Assembly: GCA_022822205.1 (NCBI GenBank)
Contig: JAJECC010000020.1
Coordinates: 1-38,689 of the forward strand
Direction: 5' to 3'
Length of the DNA stretch: 38,689 nucleotides
Source of the DNA: Rhodospirillales bacterium
GTDB lineage: Bacteria > Pseudomonadota > Alphaproteobacteria > Rhodospirillales > UBA2165
Shown here: positions 20,268-28,917 of the stretch, piece by piece
How positions within the stretch are numbered: the stretch's first letter is position 1
Layout of the letters: each line of letters begins with the position of its first letter
The notes under the pieces: generated by a model
Told to the model about the DNA's origin: nothing
Databases searched by the model: none
Seen by the model: the letters and a program-made list of their open reading frames with translations, nothing else
Program-made: the position numbers and the translations under genes

Positions 20268-21737
20268 TCAATCACTTAGTTCGCTCAAAATGTGGGGCAA
20301 TTGGCCGGCCAGATCCTCGGCGATGAGCCCAGGTCCGACCCGGGCGGCCGCGGCGCCGTGAATCCACGCGCCCGCGCAGGCAGCGTCGAAATACTCCATG
20401 CCGGCTGCCGCCAGCCCGCCGATGATCCCCGCCAAGACGTCGCCCGATCCGGCGGTGGCCAGTTCGGGCGGCGCATTTTCATTGATCGCCGCCCGGCCAT
20501 CGGGATGGGCGATCACCGTATCGGGGCCTTTCAGGAGGACGACGGCGCCGGATTTGACGGCGGCGGCCCGCGCCTTGTTCAGCCTGTCGCCGTCAATGCC
20601 GAACAACCGGTCGAACTCGCCTGAATGAGGCGTCAACACCACCGGCCCCTTGATCCAGGAAAACAGATGCCGGGGATCATCCTCGAAAACCGTCAGCGCA
20701 TCCGCGTCCAGTACGCACGGATGACCGGAGCGAAGCGCCGCAATGACGTTGGCGCGGGTCCGGTCGGTAACGCCGTTCCCGGGCCCCGCAAGGACGGCGT
20801 TTCGCCGGCGGCGGCCGAGAAGATCCGAGAGTGCCGGCGCATCTTCGAAAGAAAAGACGAGGTTCCCGGGATCACCCTGGAGATAGAGGGACCGGGCCTC
20901 CGGCGGGCACAGCAGCGAGACCAATCCGGCGCCCGCCCGCCGTGCACCGCGCGCCGCCAGCCGCGCCGCGCCGGTCATTTCCCCGCCGCTGATGATCGCC
21001 AGGTGGCCGCGGGAATATTTGTGGTCGCCGGCCATGGCCCTGGGCAATGAGTGCGCCCAAAGCACCGGATCGTTGGCGAACGTCCGCGGCGCGATTTGAT
21101 CCAATACCCCGGTCGGCGTTCCGATATCGATCACCGTCACCGAACCGCAGAGACCGCGCCCCGGAAACAACAGGTGCGCCGGTTTGCGGCGGAAGAACGT
21201 CACCGTGTGATCGGCGCTGGGCACGCTTCCGAGGGGCATGCCGGCGTCGCCGTCCAATCCGCTTGGCACATCCACGGCAACGCAGTCAGGGCGCCGTTGT
21301 TCGACGGCTTCGACGAGCGCCGCCGCGTCGCCGTCCAGCGGCCGCGTCAGGCCGGCGCCAAACAGAGCATCGACGACGATAACGTCCCCATCGATTGCCG
21401 AAGGATCGGGCGCCAATACCTCCCCTTCCCACCGGTCCGCGTTGGCCAAGGCGTCCCCTTTGAGTTTGGAATGCTCGCCCAGCAGCATGAGCGATACGGG
21501 CCAGCCCCACGATTTCAGATACCGCGCCGCAACGAACCCGTCGCCGCCGTTATTGCCGGGACCGCACAGGACGAGCACCGGCTTCCGCCGATAATTGCGC
21601 CGGACGGCCTCGGCGACGCCGCGACCCGCCCGTTCCATAAGTTCGAGGCTCGGAACGCCCGCCTCGACGGCGAGTTGGTCCGACCGGCCCATCTCCTCGA
21701 CGGTCAGGAGCACATTTTCATATGCGTTCTGGCTCAC
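20268..21737 (-). CDS. nnr: Bifunctional NAD(P)H-hydrate epimerase / ADP-dependent NAD(P)H-hydrate dehydratase
   Basis: The product has 489 residues. It repairs NADH and NADPH damaged by hydration. The N-terminal epimerase (YjeF_N) domain has SLELMERAG and GPGNNGGDGFVAARYL. The C-terminal ribokinase-like dehydratase domain has HKYSRGHLAIISGG, VLTPHSGEFDRLFG and ATAGSGDVLAGIIGGLAAAG. I chose a GTG start at 21737, preceded by GGGAGAGG with 4-5 bases spacing, giving (M)SQNAYENVLLTVEEM. The open frame extends 40 codons further upstream to 21857, but that overlaps the divergent dadA start and is not family-like. Confidence 0.93.
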   Translation of the reverse strand: MSQNAYENVLLTVEEMGRSDQLAVEAGVPSLELMERAGRGVAEAVRRNYRRKPVLVLCGPGNNGGDGFVAARYLKSWGWPVSLMLLGEHSKLKGDALANADRWEGEVLAPDPSAIDGDVIVVDALFGAGLTRPLDGDAAALVEAVEQRRPDCVAVDVPSGLDGDAGMPLGSVPSADHTVTFFRRKPAHLLFPGRGLCGSVTVIDIGTPTGVLDQIAPRTFANDPVLWAHSLPRAMAGDHKYSRGHLAIISGGEMTGAARLAARGARRAGAGLVSLLCPPEARSLYLQGDPGNLVFSFEDAPALSDLLGRRRRNAVLAGPGNGVTDRTRANVIAALRSGHPCVLDADALTVFEDDPRHLFSWIKGPVVLTPHSGEFDRLFGIDGDRLNKARAAAVKSGAVVLLKGPDTVIAHPDGRAAINENAPPELATAGSGDVLAGIIGGLAAAGMEYFDAACAGAWIHGAAAARVGPGLIAEDLAGQLPHILSELSD

Positions 21738-21840
21738 GGCACCTCTCCCAGGGTGGCAAAGCATAGACGCCGAGAGGGCTGGCAGGAAGTCATTGCGATG
21801 ACTATAAAAGGCCCATTCCAGCCTGGGCAGGATGTTACCC

Positions 21841-23094
21841 GTGCATGTAATCGTCATGGGCGCCGGCGTTGTCGGCGTCTCAACCGCCTATTTTCTGCTG
21901 AAAGCCGGTCATCGGGTGACGGTGCTGGACCGGCAGCCCGTGGCCGGAAACGAGACCAGTTTTGCCAACGGCGGGCAGGTTTCGGTCAGCCATACCGCTC
22001 CTTGGGCGGGACCCGGCGTGCCGTGGCAATTGCTCAAATGGGTGGGCCGGCAGGACGCACCGCTGCTGCTGCACCCCCGGTTCGACCCGGCGCTGTTCAG
22101 TTGGGGGCTGAAGTTCCTCGCCAATTGTTCCAAGACGGCATTCGAACGAAATCAGCGGAAGAACCTGCGTCTCGCGCAAATCAGCCGGTTTCTGCTCTCC
22201 GTAATTCGGGACGAGACCGGTATTCAATATCACCAGCGCAGCGGAGGCATCCTTCAGATCTACAGGAACAACGACGAGTTGCTCGCGGCTTCGAGAGCGT
22301 CGCGGCAGATCATCGACCTCGGATGCGAGATGCGCACCCTCGATGTGGACGCTTGTCTCGCTATAGAGCCCGCTCTCGAGGCCCGGCGCGATGAACTCGC
22401 CGGGGGCATTTACTCGCCCGGCGATGAAAGCGGCGATGCTCACCTGTTTTGCACCGGGCTTGCCGGGTACTGCGAGGCCCAGGGCGCCGACTTCCGCTAC
22501 GGCGTCGAGATCGAACAACTCGGCGTCGAGCCCGGGCAGGTGACCGGCGTGGTCACCAGCCAAGGGGTCATTTCCGCCGATGCCTATGTACTCTCCCTGG
22601 CTGCCTACGGGGCGCGTTTGGTCAAGCCCTTTGGAATCAAACTGCCCATCTATCCCACCAAAGGCTATTCGGTCACGGTGCCGACCGGCGGTCATAACGG
22701 CGCGCCGTCGGTGAGTATCACCGATGAGGACAACAGATTGGTCTTCAGCCGGCTGGGCGAGCGGATACGGGTCGCGGGCACGGCGGAATTTGCCGGGTAC
22801 GACACCAGCCTCAATGAAGGGCGTGCCCGTTCGATCCTGGAGAAGGCCCGCTATCAGTTCCCGTCGGCCGGCAATTTCGACGAGGCCACCTTCTGGACGG
22901 GGCTTCGGCCCATGACGCCGGACGGCCTGCCGCTCATCGGAACCACCCCGCTCCAAAATCTGTATCTCAATACGGGGCATGGGACATTGGGCTGGACCCT
23001 TGGCGCGGGTTCCGGCAAAGCCATTGCCGACGTGATTTCCGGCTCGCCTGCGGATCTCGATCTCCGGGATTTCTCTCTCCAGCGTTTTCGGTAG
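21841..23094 (+). CDS. dadA: D-amino-acid dehydrogenase (DadA-type FAD enzyme)
   Basis: The product has 417 residues. Enzymes of this family oxidise D-amino acids to 2-oxo acids and pass electrons to the respiratory chain at the inner membrane face. The FAD-binding GxGxxG appears at once (HVIVMGAGVVGVSTAYFLL), followed by the NETSFANGGQVSVSHTAPWAGPG block near residues 37-59, typical of DadA. The C-terminal region has TFWTGLRPMTPDGLPLIG and NLYLNTGHGTLGWTLGAGSG, which close the FAD site. I favour a GTG start at 21841 because GGCAGGA lies about 9 bases upstream. An ATG at 21832 is possible but has its Shine-Dalgarno-like bases directly abutting it. No alanine racemase gene is adjacent. Confidence 0.9.
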   Translation: MHVIVMGAGVVGVSTAYFLLKAGHRVTVLDRQPVAGNETSFANGGQVSVSHTAPWAGPGVPWQLLKWVGRQDAPLLLHPRFDPALFSWGLKFLANCSKTAFERNQRKNLRLAQISRFLLSVIRDETGIQYHQRSGGILQIYRNNDELLAASRASRQIIDLGCEMRTLDVDACLAIEPALEARRDELAGGIYSPGDESGDAHLFCTGLAGYCEAQGADFRYGVEIEQLGVEPGQVTGVVTSQGVISADAYVLSLAAYGARLVKPFGIKLPIYPTKGYSVTVPTGGHNGAPSVSITDEDNRLVFSRLGERIRVAGTAEFAGYDTSLNEGRARSILEKARYQFPSAGNFDEATFWTGLRPMTPDGLPLIGTTPLQNLYLNTGHGTLGWTLGAGSGKAIADVISGSPADLDLRDFSLQRFR

Positions 23095-23120
23095 CCGATC
23101 CGGCTGGTGAAATTGGGCGG

Positions 23121-23149
23121 TTGACTCAGGCCTTGTTCCGAAATAGAAC
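23121..23149 (+). promoter_or_regulatory. Predicted promoter of the imuA-imuB-dnaE2 operon
   Basis: A TTGACT -35 box (23121-23126) and a TAGAAC -10 box (23144-23149) are separated by exactly 17 bases. The -10 box overlaps the LexA half-sites, so bound LexA would block RNA polymerase. The implied start near 23156 leaves about 30 nt before the imuA ATG. Confidence 0.65.
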
Positions 23150-23160
23150 AAAAAGAGAAC
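23135..23160 (+). promoter_or_regulatory. LexA (SOS) operator with three half-sites
   Basis: The direct repeat GAAC-N7-GAAC (23146-23160) is the alphaproteobacterial LexA motif. A further GTTC at 23135-23138 is placed exactly seven bases before the first GAAC, giving GTTC-N7-GAAC-N7-GAAC. The site overlaps the predicted -10 box and precedes a mutagenesis cassette known to be SOS-regulated in relatives. Confidence 0.88.
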
Positions 23161-23185
23161 ATTCAAATGAGAACAGACAAAAGCC

Positions 23186-24019
23186 ATGCAATCCCAGGCG
23201 GTACGGGTACACCAGGAAGGCCCCCGACAAGCCCCGAATTCCACGGTTCTTGACGACCTCAAAACGCAAATTCGCACCATTGAGCGAGGCCGCGCCGCGG
23301 TTGCGGCGGAACACGTCCTTTCCCTCGGCGACGAGACGCTCGACCGGGCGCTGCCCTGGAACGGTCTCCCCGGCCATGGCCTTCACGAAATCTCCGGCGA
23401 TGCGGCGGCCATCGGCTTCGCCGCGGGCCTGATGGCGGGTTTCGGCAGGATTCGCGCGAACGGTACGGTTCTTTGGTGTCAGCGCGAACGGGTCCTCTAT
23501 CCCCAGGGCCTTGCGGCTTTCGGCTTCGATCCCGACCGCATGATCCTGGCCCACGGCGTCAACGATACGGAGATTCTGTGGGCCCTGGAGGAAGGTCTGC
23601 GCACGCCGGGACTGATCGGCGTGGTCGGCCGGATCAGCAAAATCCCTCCCATTTCCGCCCGGCGGCTGCAGCTGGCCGCCGAAGAGAGCGGCGTGATGTG
23701 CCTGTTGCTGCGGCCCGGCGCGCCCCATGCGCCCGCCGGCGCGGCGCTCACCCGCTGGCGGGTAACGGCAATGCCCGGCGCACCAATCGACGGACCCGGC
23801 TTCAGCCCGCCGAGCTGGAACCTCGAACTGCAAAGATGCCGGCTCGGCGAGGCCGGAAACGACAACCGGCGTGCGGCTTCCGCCACGCTCGGAAAGACCC
23901 GCGCCTGGCCGAGAAACTGGGAAGTGGAGTGGTGTGATGAAACGGGCGGTCTCGCTCTGGCTGCCGGTCTTCGCGACCGACCGGTTGAGCCGCGTCCTCT
24001 CGCGGACAGGATCCACTAG
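23186..24019 (+). CDS. imuA: ImuA, SOS mutagenesis accessory protein
   Basis: The product has 277 residues. ImuA is a RecA-like protein that works with ImuB and DnaE2 in error-prone translesion synthesis after DNA damage. The sequence shows the family pattern: AEHVLSLGDETLDRALPWNGLPGHGLHEISGDAAAIGFAAGL, here around residues 42-83, then GTVLWCQRERVLYPQGLAAFG and WALEEGLRTPGLIGVVGRIS. No classical Walker A GxxxxGKT is present, as expected for ImuA. The ATG at 23186 is the only plausible start in this frame, although no strong Shine-Dalgarno is seen. Its last 83 bp overlap the start of imuB. Confidence 0.88.
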   Translation: MQSQAVRVHQEGPRQAPNSTVLDDLKTQIRTIERGRAAVAAEHVLSLGDETLDRALPWNGLPGHGLHEISGDAAAIGFAAGLMAGFGRIRANGTVLWCQRERVLYPQGLAAFGFDPDRMILAHGVNDTEILWALEEGLRTPGLIGVVGRISKIPPISARRLQLAAEESGVMCLLLRPGAPHAPAGAALTRWRVTAMPGAPIDGPGFSPPSWNLELQRCRLGEAGNDNRRAASATLGKTRAWPRNWEVEWCDETGGLALAAGLRDRPVEPRPLADRIH

Positions 24020-25550
24020 AACCGCGGACGCCAAATCCGCCGGGACACCCCTCGCGACGGTGACCCAGGTTCACGGCGGGACCCGCATCGCGGCAGCCAA
24101 TCCGGCAGCCGAAGCGGCGGGCATCGTTCCGGGTCAGCCGCTGGCCGATGCCCGCGCCCTTTATCCCGGGCTCGCCGTCCACCCCGCCGCACCGGCCGAA
24201 GATCTCAGGGCCCTCGACCTTCTGGCCGGGGCCTGCACCCGTTTCACCCCCTGGACCGCCGTCGATCCCGTCTGGGGCGGCGGCGCAATGGGGGGCAGCC
24301 TCGGTGCCGGCTTATGGCTGGACATCACCGGCTGTGCGCATTTGTTCGGCGGCGAGGCGGCCCTCCTGGAACGATTGATCGGTTGGCTCGGCAGACAAAA
24401 CATCAGCGCCCGCGCGGGCCTTGCCGATACGCCGGGGGCGGCCTGGGCGCTGGCCCGTCACGCGACGAATGATTCCGCACCCTTCATCATTGCGGAACCG
24501 GGCACGCTGCGACGGCACCTGGCGGGGTTGCCGGTGGCGGCTTTACGCCTGGAAGCCGCGGTAATCGAGGGTCTCGACCGGTTGGGATTGCGGCGCATCG
24601 GCGATCTTCTGGAGATGCCCCGGGGACCGCTGGCCAAGCGGTTCGGCGGGGTCGTGCTCAAGCGCCTGGATCAGGCGTTGGGACAAGCGGACGAGCCTAT
24701 CTCTCCCCGCCGCCCGCCGCCGCGCCATGTGGCCCGCCTGGCCTTCGCCGAGCCCATCGGCCGGGCGGAGGATATCGCGGCCGGGCTCGACCGCCTGCTC
24801 GATCGGCTCTGCCGGGGCCTGGAAGCCGCCGGTGAAGGCGCGCGGCAGCTCGATTTCATCCTCTACCGGGCCGACGGCACGACCGAACGGCGAACCGTCG
24901 GCACCAGCCGCCCTTCCCGCGATCCCCGGCATTTGGCGCGGCTATTCCGGGACAAGCTGGACGGCGCCGACCCCGGCTTCGGGATCGAGATCATGGCGCT
25001 CGCCGCCGCCCGCACCAATAATCTGGATGAAAAACAGACCGGACTCCCCGGCTGGACCCTCGAGCCGGCCAAAGACGTCAACCAGGCCGATACCGCCCGG
25101 CTGGTGGACCGCTTGTCGGGCAAGCTGGGGGCCCGCAACGTCACCCGGGTACGGCCGGTGGAAAGCCATCTCCCGGAACGGGCCGGCCGGGCGCAATCGG
25201 CAATCAGTGCGTCAAATACCGCCAGTGACTGGAAAGGACCCGAGCGCCGCCCGCCCCGGCCCGTGGAACTGCTGCCCCAGCCGCTGCCCATCGATGTGAT
25301 GGCGCCGGTGCCCGACGGCCCGCCGGTCATGTTCCGCTGGCGCCGCCGTCAATACCAGGTTGCCCGGGCCGAGGGGCCGGAGCGCATCGCGCCGGAGTGG
25401 TGGCGGACCGAGGGCGCCCCCCTCTCCCGCGATGTCCGGGATTATTACCGGCTCGAGGATGAAGGCGGAAAACGCTACTGGGTCTACCGGGAAGGCCTCT
25501 ACCGGCCGGACCGCCCGCCTGCCTGGTACCTGCACGGCTTTTTCGCGTGA
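23937..25550 (+). CDS. imuB: ImuB, Y-family polymerase-like hub protein
   Basis: The product has 537 residues from the ATG at 23937, which has GGAAGTGGAG about 8 bases upstream and gives MKRAVSLWLPVFATDRLSR. ImuB resembles Y-family DNA polymerases but, by family knowledge, lacks the catalytic acids and serves as a hub linking the beta clamp, ImuA and DnaE2. Seen here are GLWLDITGCAHLFGGEAALL, a helix-hairpin-helix-like stretch (GLDRLGLRRIGDLLEMPRGPLAKRFG, about residues 213-238) and the little-finger region. The conserved C-terminus YYRLEDEGGKRYWVYREGLY and PAWYLHGFFA is also present. The frame starts inside imuA and its TGA overlaps or abuts the dnaE2 start. Confidence 0.92.
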   Translation: MKRAVSLWLPVFATDRLSRVLSRTGSTRTADAKSAGTPLATVTQVHGGTRIAAANPAAEAAGIVPGQPLADARALYPGLAVHPAAPAEDLRALDLLAGACTRFTPWTAVDPVWGGGAMGGSLGAGLWLDITGCAHLFGGEAALLERLIGWLGRQNISARAGLADTPGAAWALARHATNDSAPFIIAEPGTLRRHLAGLPVAALRLEAAVIEGLDRLGLRRIGDLLEMPRGPLAKRFGGVVLKRLDQALGQADEPISPRRPPPRHVARLAFAEPIGRAEDIAAGLDRLLDRLCRGLEAAGEGARQLDFILYRADGTTERRTVGTSRPSRDPRHLARLFRDKLDGADPGFGIEIMALAAARTNNLDEKQTGLPGWTLEPAKDVNQADTARLVDRLSGKLGARNVTRVRPVESHLPERAGRAQSAISASNTASDWKGPERRPPRPVELLPQPLPIDVMAPVPDGPPVMFRWRRRQYQVARAEGPERIAPEWWRTEGAPLSRDVRDYYRLEDEGGKRYWVYREGLYRPDRPPAWYLHGFFA

Positions 25551-25555
25551 TCGCC

Positions 25556-28500
25556 ATGACCGAGTACGCGGAACTCCAGGTTACCTCGAATTACTCGTTC
25601 CTCCGGGGCGCATCGCACCCGGGCGAGCTTGTATTGCAGGCCGCCGCGCTCGGCCACTCGGCCATCGCCATCACCGACCGCAACAGCCTGGCCGGGGTGG
25701 TTCGCGCCCATGTGGCCGCCAAGGAGGCAGGGTTGCGCCTGGTGGTGGGCTGCCGGCTGGATCTTCAGGATGCCCCCAGCCTGCTGGTGTTTCCGCGGGA
25801 CCGGGCAGCCTATGGCCGCCTCTCGCAGTTGCTGACCATCGGCAAACGGCGGACCGAAAAAGGCGATTGCCGGCTCTATTTGGCCGATATTCTCGACGGA
25901 AAAACCTTCCAAGGCGGCGCCGGACAGATGGCCGTCGCCCTGCCGCCGGAAAAACTGGACGCAGCGCATGACAGACACCTGCTTAAATTGAAATATAAGT
26001 TTCAAAACAATCTATATCTATCTGTTAAACATAACTATTATGGAGATGATTTCCGCTGGATTTATGCGCTTGCGGCGCGTGCGAAACAGGCCGGAATCCC
26101 CATCGTCGCGACCAATGACGTCCATTATCACGTCCCCGAACGGCGGCCGCTGCAGGATGTCCTGAGCTGTATCCGGGAACGCTGCCCGCTCTCGGAAGCA
26201 GGCTACAAGTTGATGGCCAATTCGGAGCGCCACCTGAAATCTCCGGAAGAAATGGCCCGCCTGTTCACGGATTATCCGGCGGCCATCGAAAACACGCGGC
26301 GGATCGTTGCCGCCTGCACGTTCAACCTCGATGAACTGCGCTACGAATATCCGGTGGAGCCGGTTCCCGAAGGACACTCCCCCCAGGAGGAACTCGTCCG
26401 CCTGACCGGGACCGGCGCCAAGGAGCGCTACCCCCGCGGGGTCCCGGAGAAGGTCCAAAAGCAGATCGATCATGAGCTGGACCTCATCGGCGAACTTGGC
26501 TACGCCCCCTACTTCCTCACCATTCACGACATCATCCGGTTCGCCCGCGGACGGCGCATTCTCTGCCAGGGCCGGGGATCGGCGGCCAATTCGGCGGTCT
26601 GCTATTGCCTCGGCATTACGTCCGTCGACCCGGCGCGCATCGATCTGTTGTTCGAGCGCTTCGTCAGCGCGGAGCGGGACGAACCGCCGGACATCGATGT
26701 GGACTTCGAGCACGAACGCCGGGAAGAAGTCATTCAGTACATCTACGAGAAATACGGCCGTGACCGGGCGAGCCTGACGGCGACGGTCATCAGCTACCGC
26801 ATGCGGAGCGCCATCCGCGAGGTCAGCAAGGTGATGGGGCTTTCGGAGGACACGATCCAGGCGATGACCAGCCTCGCCTGGCGGCATATCAAGAGCGAAG
26901 TGCCCGAAGACGAACACATCCGGGAAGCCGGCCTCGACCCCACGGACGAAACGCTCCGGATGACCATCGATCTTGCCCGGGAAATCCAGGGATTCCCGCG
27001 GCATCTCAGCCAGCATCCGGGCGGTTTCGTGATCACCAAAGGGCCGCTGGATACGGTGGTCCCGGTGGAAAACGCCGCCATGGAGGGCCGCACCGTCATC
27101 GAATGGGACAAGGACGATCTCGATGCCCTGGGCATGCTGAAAATCGATGTCCTGGGCCTCGGCATGCTGACCTGTATCCGCAAGGCGTTCGACCTGATCC
27201 ACCGCCATCACGGCCGGAAGATGGGTCTCGCCGATGTGCCCGCCGAAGACCCGCTGGTCTACGACATGCTGTGCGAGGGCGACTCGGTCGGCGTCTTCCA
27301 GGTGGAAAGCCGCGCCCAGATGGCCATGCTGCCCCGTCTCAAGCCCCGGGAATTCTACGACCTGGTGATCGAGGTGGCGATCGTCCGGCCCGGTCCCATC
27401 CAGGGCGACATGGTGCACCCCTATCTCCGCCGCCGAAACGGCGAGGAACCGGTGGCGTTCCCCTCCAAGGAACTTGAAGACGTGCTTGGCAAAACCATGG
27501 GCGTGCCCCTGTTCCAGGAACAGGCGATGAAAATCGCCATCGTCGCCGCCGGCTTTACCCCCAACGAGGCCGACGGGCTCCGGCGCGCCATGGCCACCTT
27601 CCGCCATACCGGCACCATCCCCAGCTTCAAGGGCAAATTCATCGACGGCATGGTGGGGCGCGGCTACGACCCGGACTTTTCCGAGCGCTGCTTTAAGCAG
27701 ATCGAGGGCTTCGCCGATTACGGCTTCCCGGAATCCCACTCGGCGAGCTTTGCGCTGCTGGTCTACATCTCGGCCTGGATCAAGTGCCACTACCCGGCGG
27801 TATTCGCCGCCGCCATCCTGAATTCCCAGCCCATGGGCTTCTATGCGCCGGCGCAACTGGTGCGCGATGCCCGGGAGCACGGAGTCGAGGTCCGCCCGCC
27901 CGACATCAACGACAGTGAATGGGAATGCACGCTCGAGCCGGCCTACGGCGAGGCGCCCGGGATGACCAAGGGGCATGAGGAATGGCGGGACCCCCTCGAT
28001 CTGGACATGGCGGTGCGGTTGGGCTTTCGCCAGATCAAGGGGTTCCGCGAGGACGATGCCGATCTGCTGGTGGATCGCCGGGAAAACGGCTATCGGGAGG
28101 TCGCCGACCTTCGGAGCCGGGGCCGGCTCGCCAAGGCGGCCCTCGATAAGCTGGCCCGGGCGGATGCCTTTCAATCCCTGGGATTGGATCGCCGTCAGGC
28201 GCTGTGGTCGGTGACCGGTCTCACCGATGCCGCGCCCCTGCCCCTGTTCGAGGCCATGGACGAGCGGGAAATCCAGGCCGAGCCCGCCGTCATGCTCCCC
28301 GAAATCGGCCTCGGCGAAGCGGTCGCCGATGATTACCTGATGATGAAACTGTCCCTGAAGGCCCATCCCATGAGTTTCCTCCGCGGCGATTTCGCCAACC
28401 GGAAGTTCATCACCTGCGGCAAGCTGACCGAGTGCCGGCCCGACGATTGGATTCGTATCGCCGGGGTCGTGCTGATCCGCCAGCGCCCGGGCAGCGCCAA

Positions 28501-28831
28501 GGGCGTGGTGTTCATCACCATCGAGGATGAAACGGGTGTGGCCAACATCATCGTCTGGCCGCACACCCTGGAGCGCTACCGCAAGACCGTGCTCGGCTCC
28601 TGCCTGATCGGCGTCGAGGGACGCCTGCAGCGGGAAGGCATCGTCACCCACATCGTCGCGCACAAACTCCACGACCATGCCCATCGCCTGAACGAACTGG
28701 TGACCGGCCCCCGTGATTTCCCGGGGCCGCCGGATGAATTCAAGCGCCCGATCCGCAACGGCCGGCGGGACCCCCGCGAAGTATTGGGCAAAAAGCCGCG
28801 GGTTCTGCCCGGATCGAGGGATTTCCGCTAG
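25556..28831 (+). CDS. dnaE2: Error-prone DNA polymerase DnaE2
   Basis: The product has 1091 residues, right for DnaE2 (ImuC), the C-family polymerase that extends past lesions during the SOS response. The N-terminal PHP domain starts YAELQVTSNYSFLRGASHP. The catalytic acids are D381 and D383 (PDIDVDFEHERREE) and D531 (MLKIDVLGLG). The FPESHSASFALLVYISAW block is DnaE-specific. A C-terminal OB fold contains FITIEDETGVANIIVWP. ATG 25556 gives MTEYAELQ. A GTG at 25547 overlapping the imuB stop would add three residues. An odd feature is bases 25981-26050 (about residues 142-165), where G+C drops to 16 of 70 while the reading frame and the family-like pattern (YLSVKHNYYGDD) stay intact. Confidence 0.95.
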   Translation: MTEYAELQVTSNYSFLRGASHPGELVLQAAALGHSAIAITDRNSLAGVVRAHVAAKEAGLRLVVGCRLDLQDAPSLLVFPRDRAAYGRLSQLLTIGKRRTEKGDCRLYLADILDGKTFQGGAGQMAVALPPEKLDAAHDRHLLKLKYKFQNNLYLSVKHNYYGDDFRWIYALAARAKQAGIPIVATNDVHYHVPERRPLQDVLSCIRERCPLSEAGYKLMANSERHLKSPEEMARLFTDYPAAIENTRRIVAACTFNLDELRYEYPVEPVPEGHSPQEELVRLTGTGAKERYPRGVPEKVQKQIDHELDLIGELGYAPYFLTIHDIIRFARGRRILCQGRGSAANSAVCYCLGITSVDPARIDLLFERFVSAERDEPPDIDVDFEHERREEVIQYIYEKYGRDRASLTATVISYRMRSAIREVSKVMGLSEDTIQAMTSLAWRHIKSEVPEDEHIREAGLDPTDETLRMTIDLAREIQGFPRHLSQHPGGFVITKGPLDTVVPVENAAMEGRTVIEWDKDDLDALGMLKIDVLGLGMLTCIRKAFDLIHRHHGRKMGLADVPAEDPLVYDMLCEGDSVGVFQVESRAQMAMLPRLKPREFYDLVIEVAIVRPGPIQGDMVHPYLRRRNGEEPVAFPSKELEDVLGKTMGVPLFQEQAMKIAIVAAGFTPNEADGLRRAMATFRHTGTIPSFKGKFIDGMVGRGYDPDFSERCFKQIEGFADYGFPESHSASFALLVYISAWIKCHYPAVFAAAILNSQPMGFYAPAQLVRDAREHGVEVRPPDINDSEWECTLEPAYGEAPGMTKGHEEWRDPLDLDMAVRLGFRQIKGFREDDADLLVDRRENGYREVADLRSRGRLAKAALDKLARADAFQSLGLDRRQALWSVTGLTDAAPLPLFEAMDEREIQAEPAVMLPEIGLGEAVADDYLMMKLSLKAHPMSFLRGDFANRKFITCGKLTECRPDDWIRIAGVVLIRQRPGSAKGVVFITIEDETGVANIIVWPHTLERYRKTVLGSCLIGVEGRLQREGIVTHIVAHKLHDHAHRLNELVTGPRDFPGPPDEFKRPIRNGRRDPREVLGKKPRVLPGSRDFR

Positions 28832-28917
28832 ACACGCGGACGCGCGCGCGTACTCTCGGGCCATTCTCGCAAAGCCATAACGACCAAATCATTGAAATTC
28901 GGGGGAACAGCCGTCAC

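Noticed and set aside
21777..21800. TGGCAG...TTGC sequence resembling a sigma-54 promoter upstream of dadA
   Set aside because: The distance from GG to GC is 14 bases instead of the required 12, so the elements are out of register.
23167..23253. 28-codon upstream ORF (MRTDKSHAIPGG...) between the LexA site and imuA
   Set aside because: It overlaps the imuA start in another frame and begins about 11 bases after the predicted transcription start, leaving no room for a ribosome-binding site. I see no evidence that it is translated.
26018..28864. 948-codon open frame on the minus strand opposite dnaE2
   Set aside because: It is an antisense shadow produced by high GC at third codon positions. 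DnaE2 has all catalytic residues on the plus strand and the antisense protein shows no domain.
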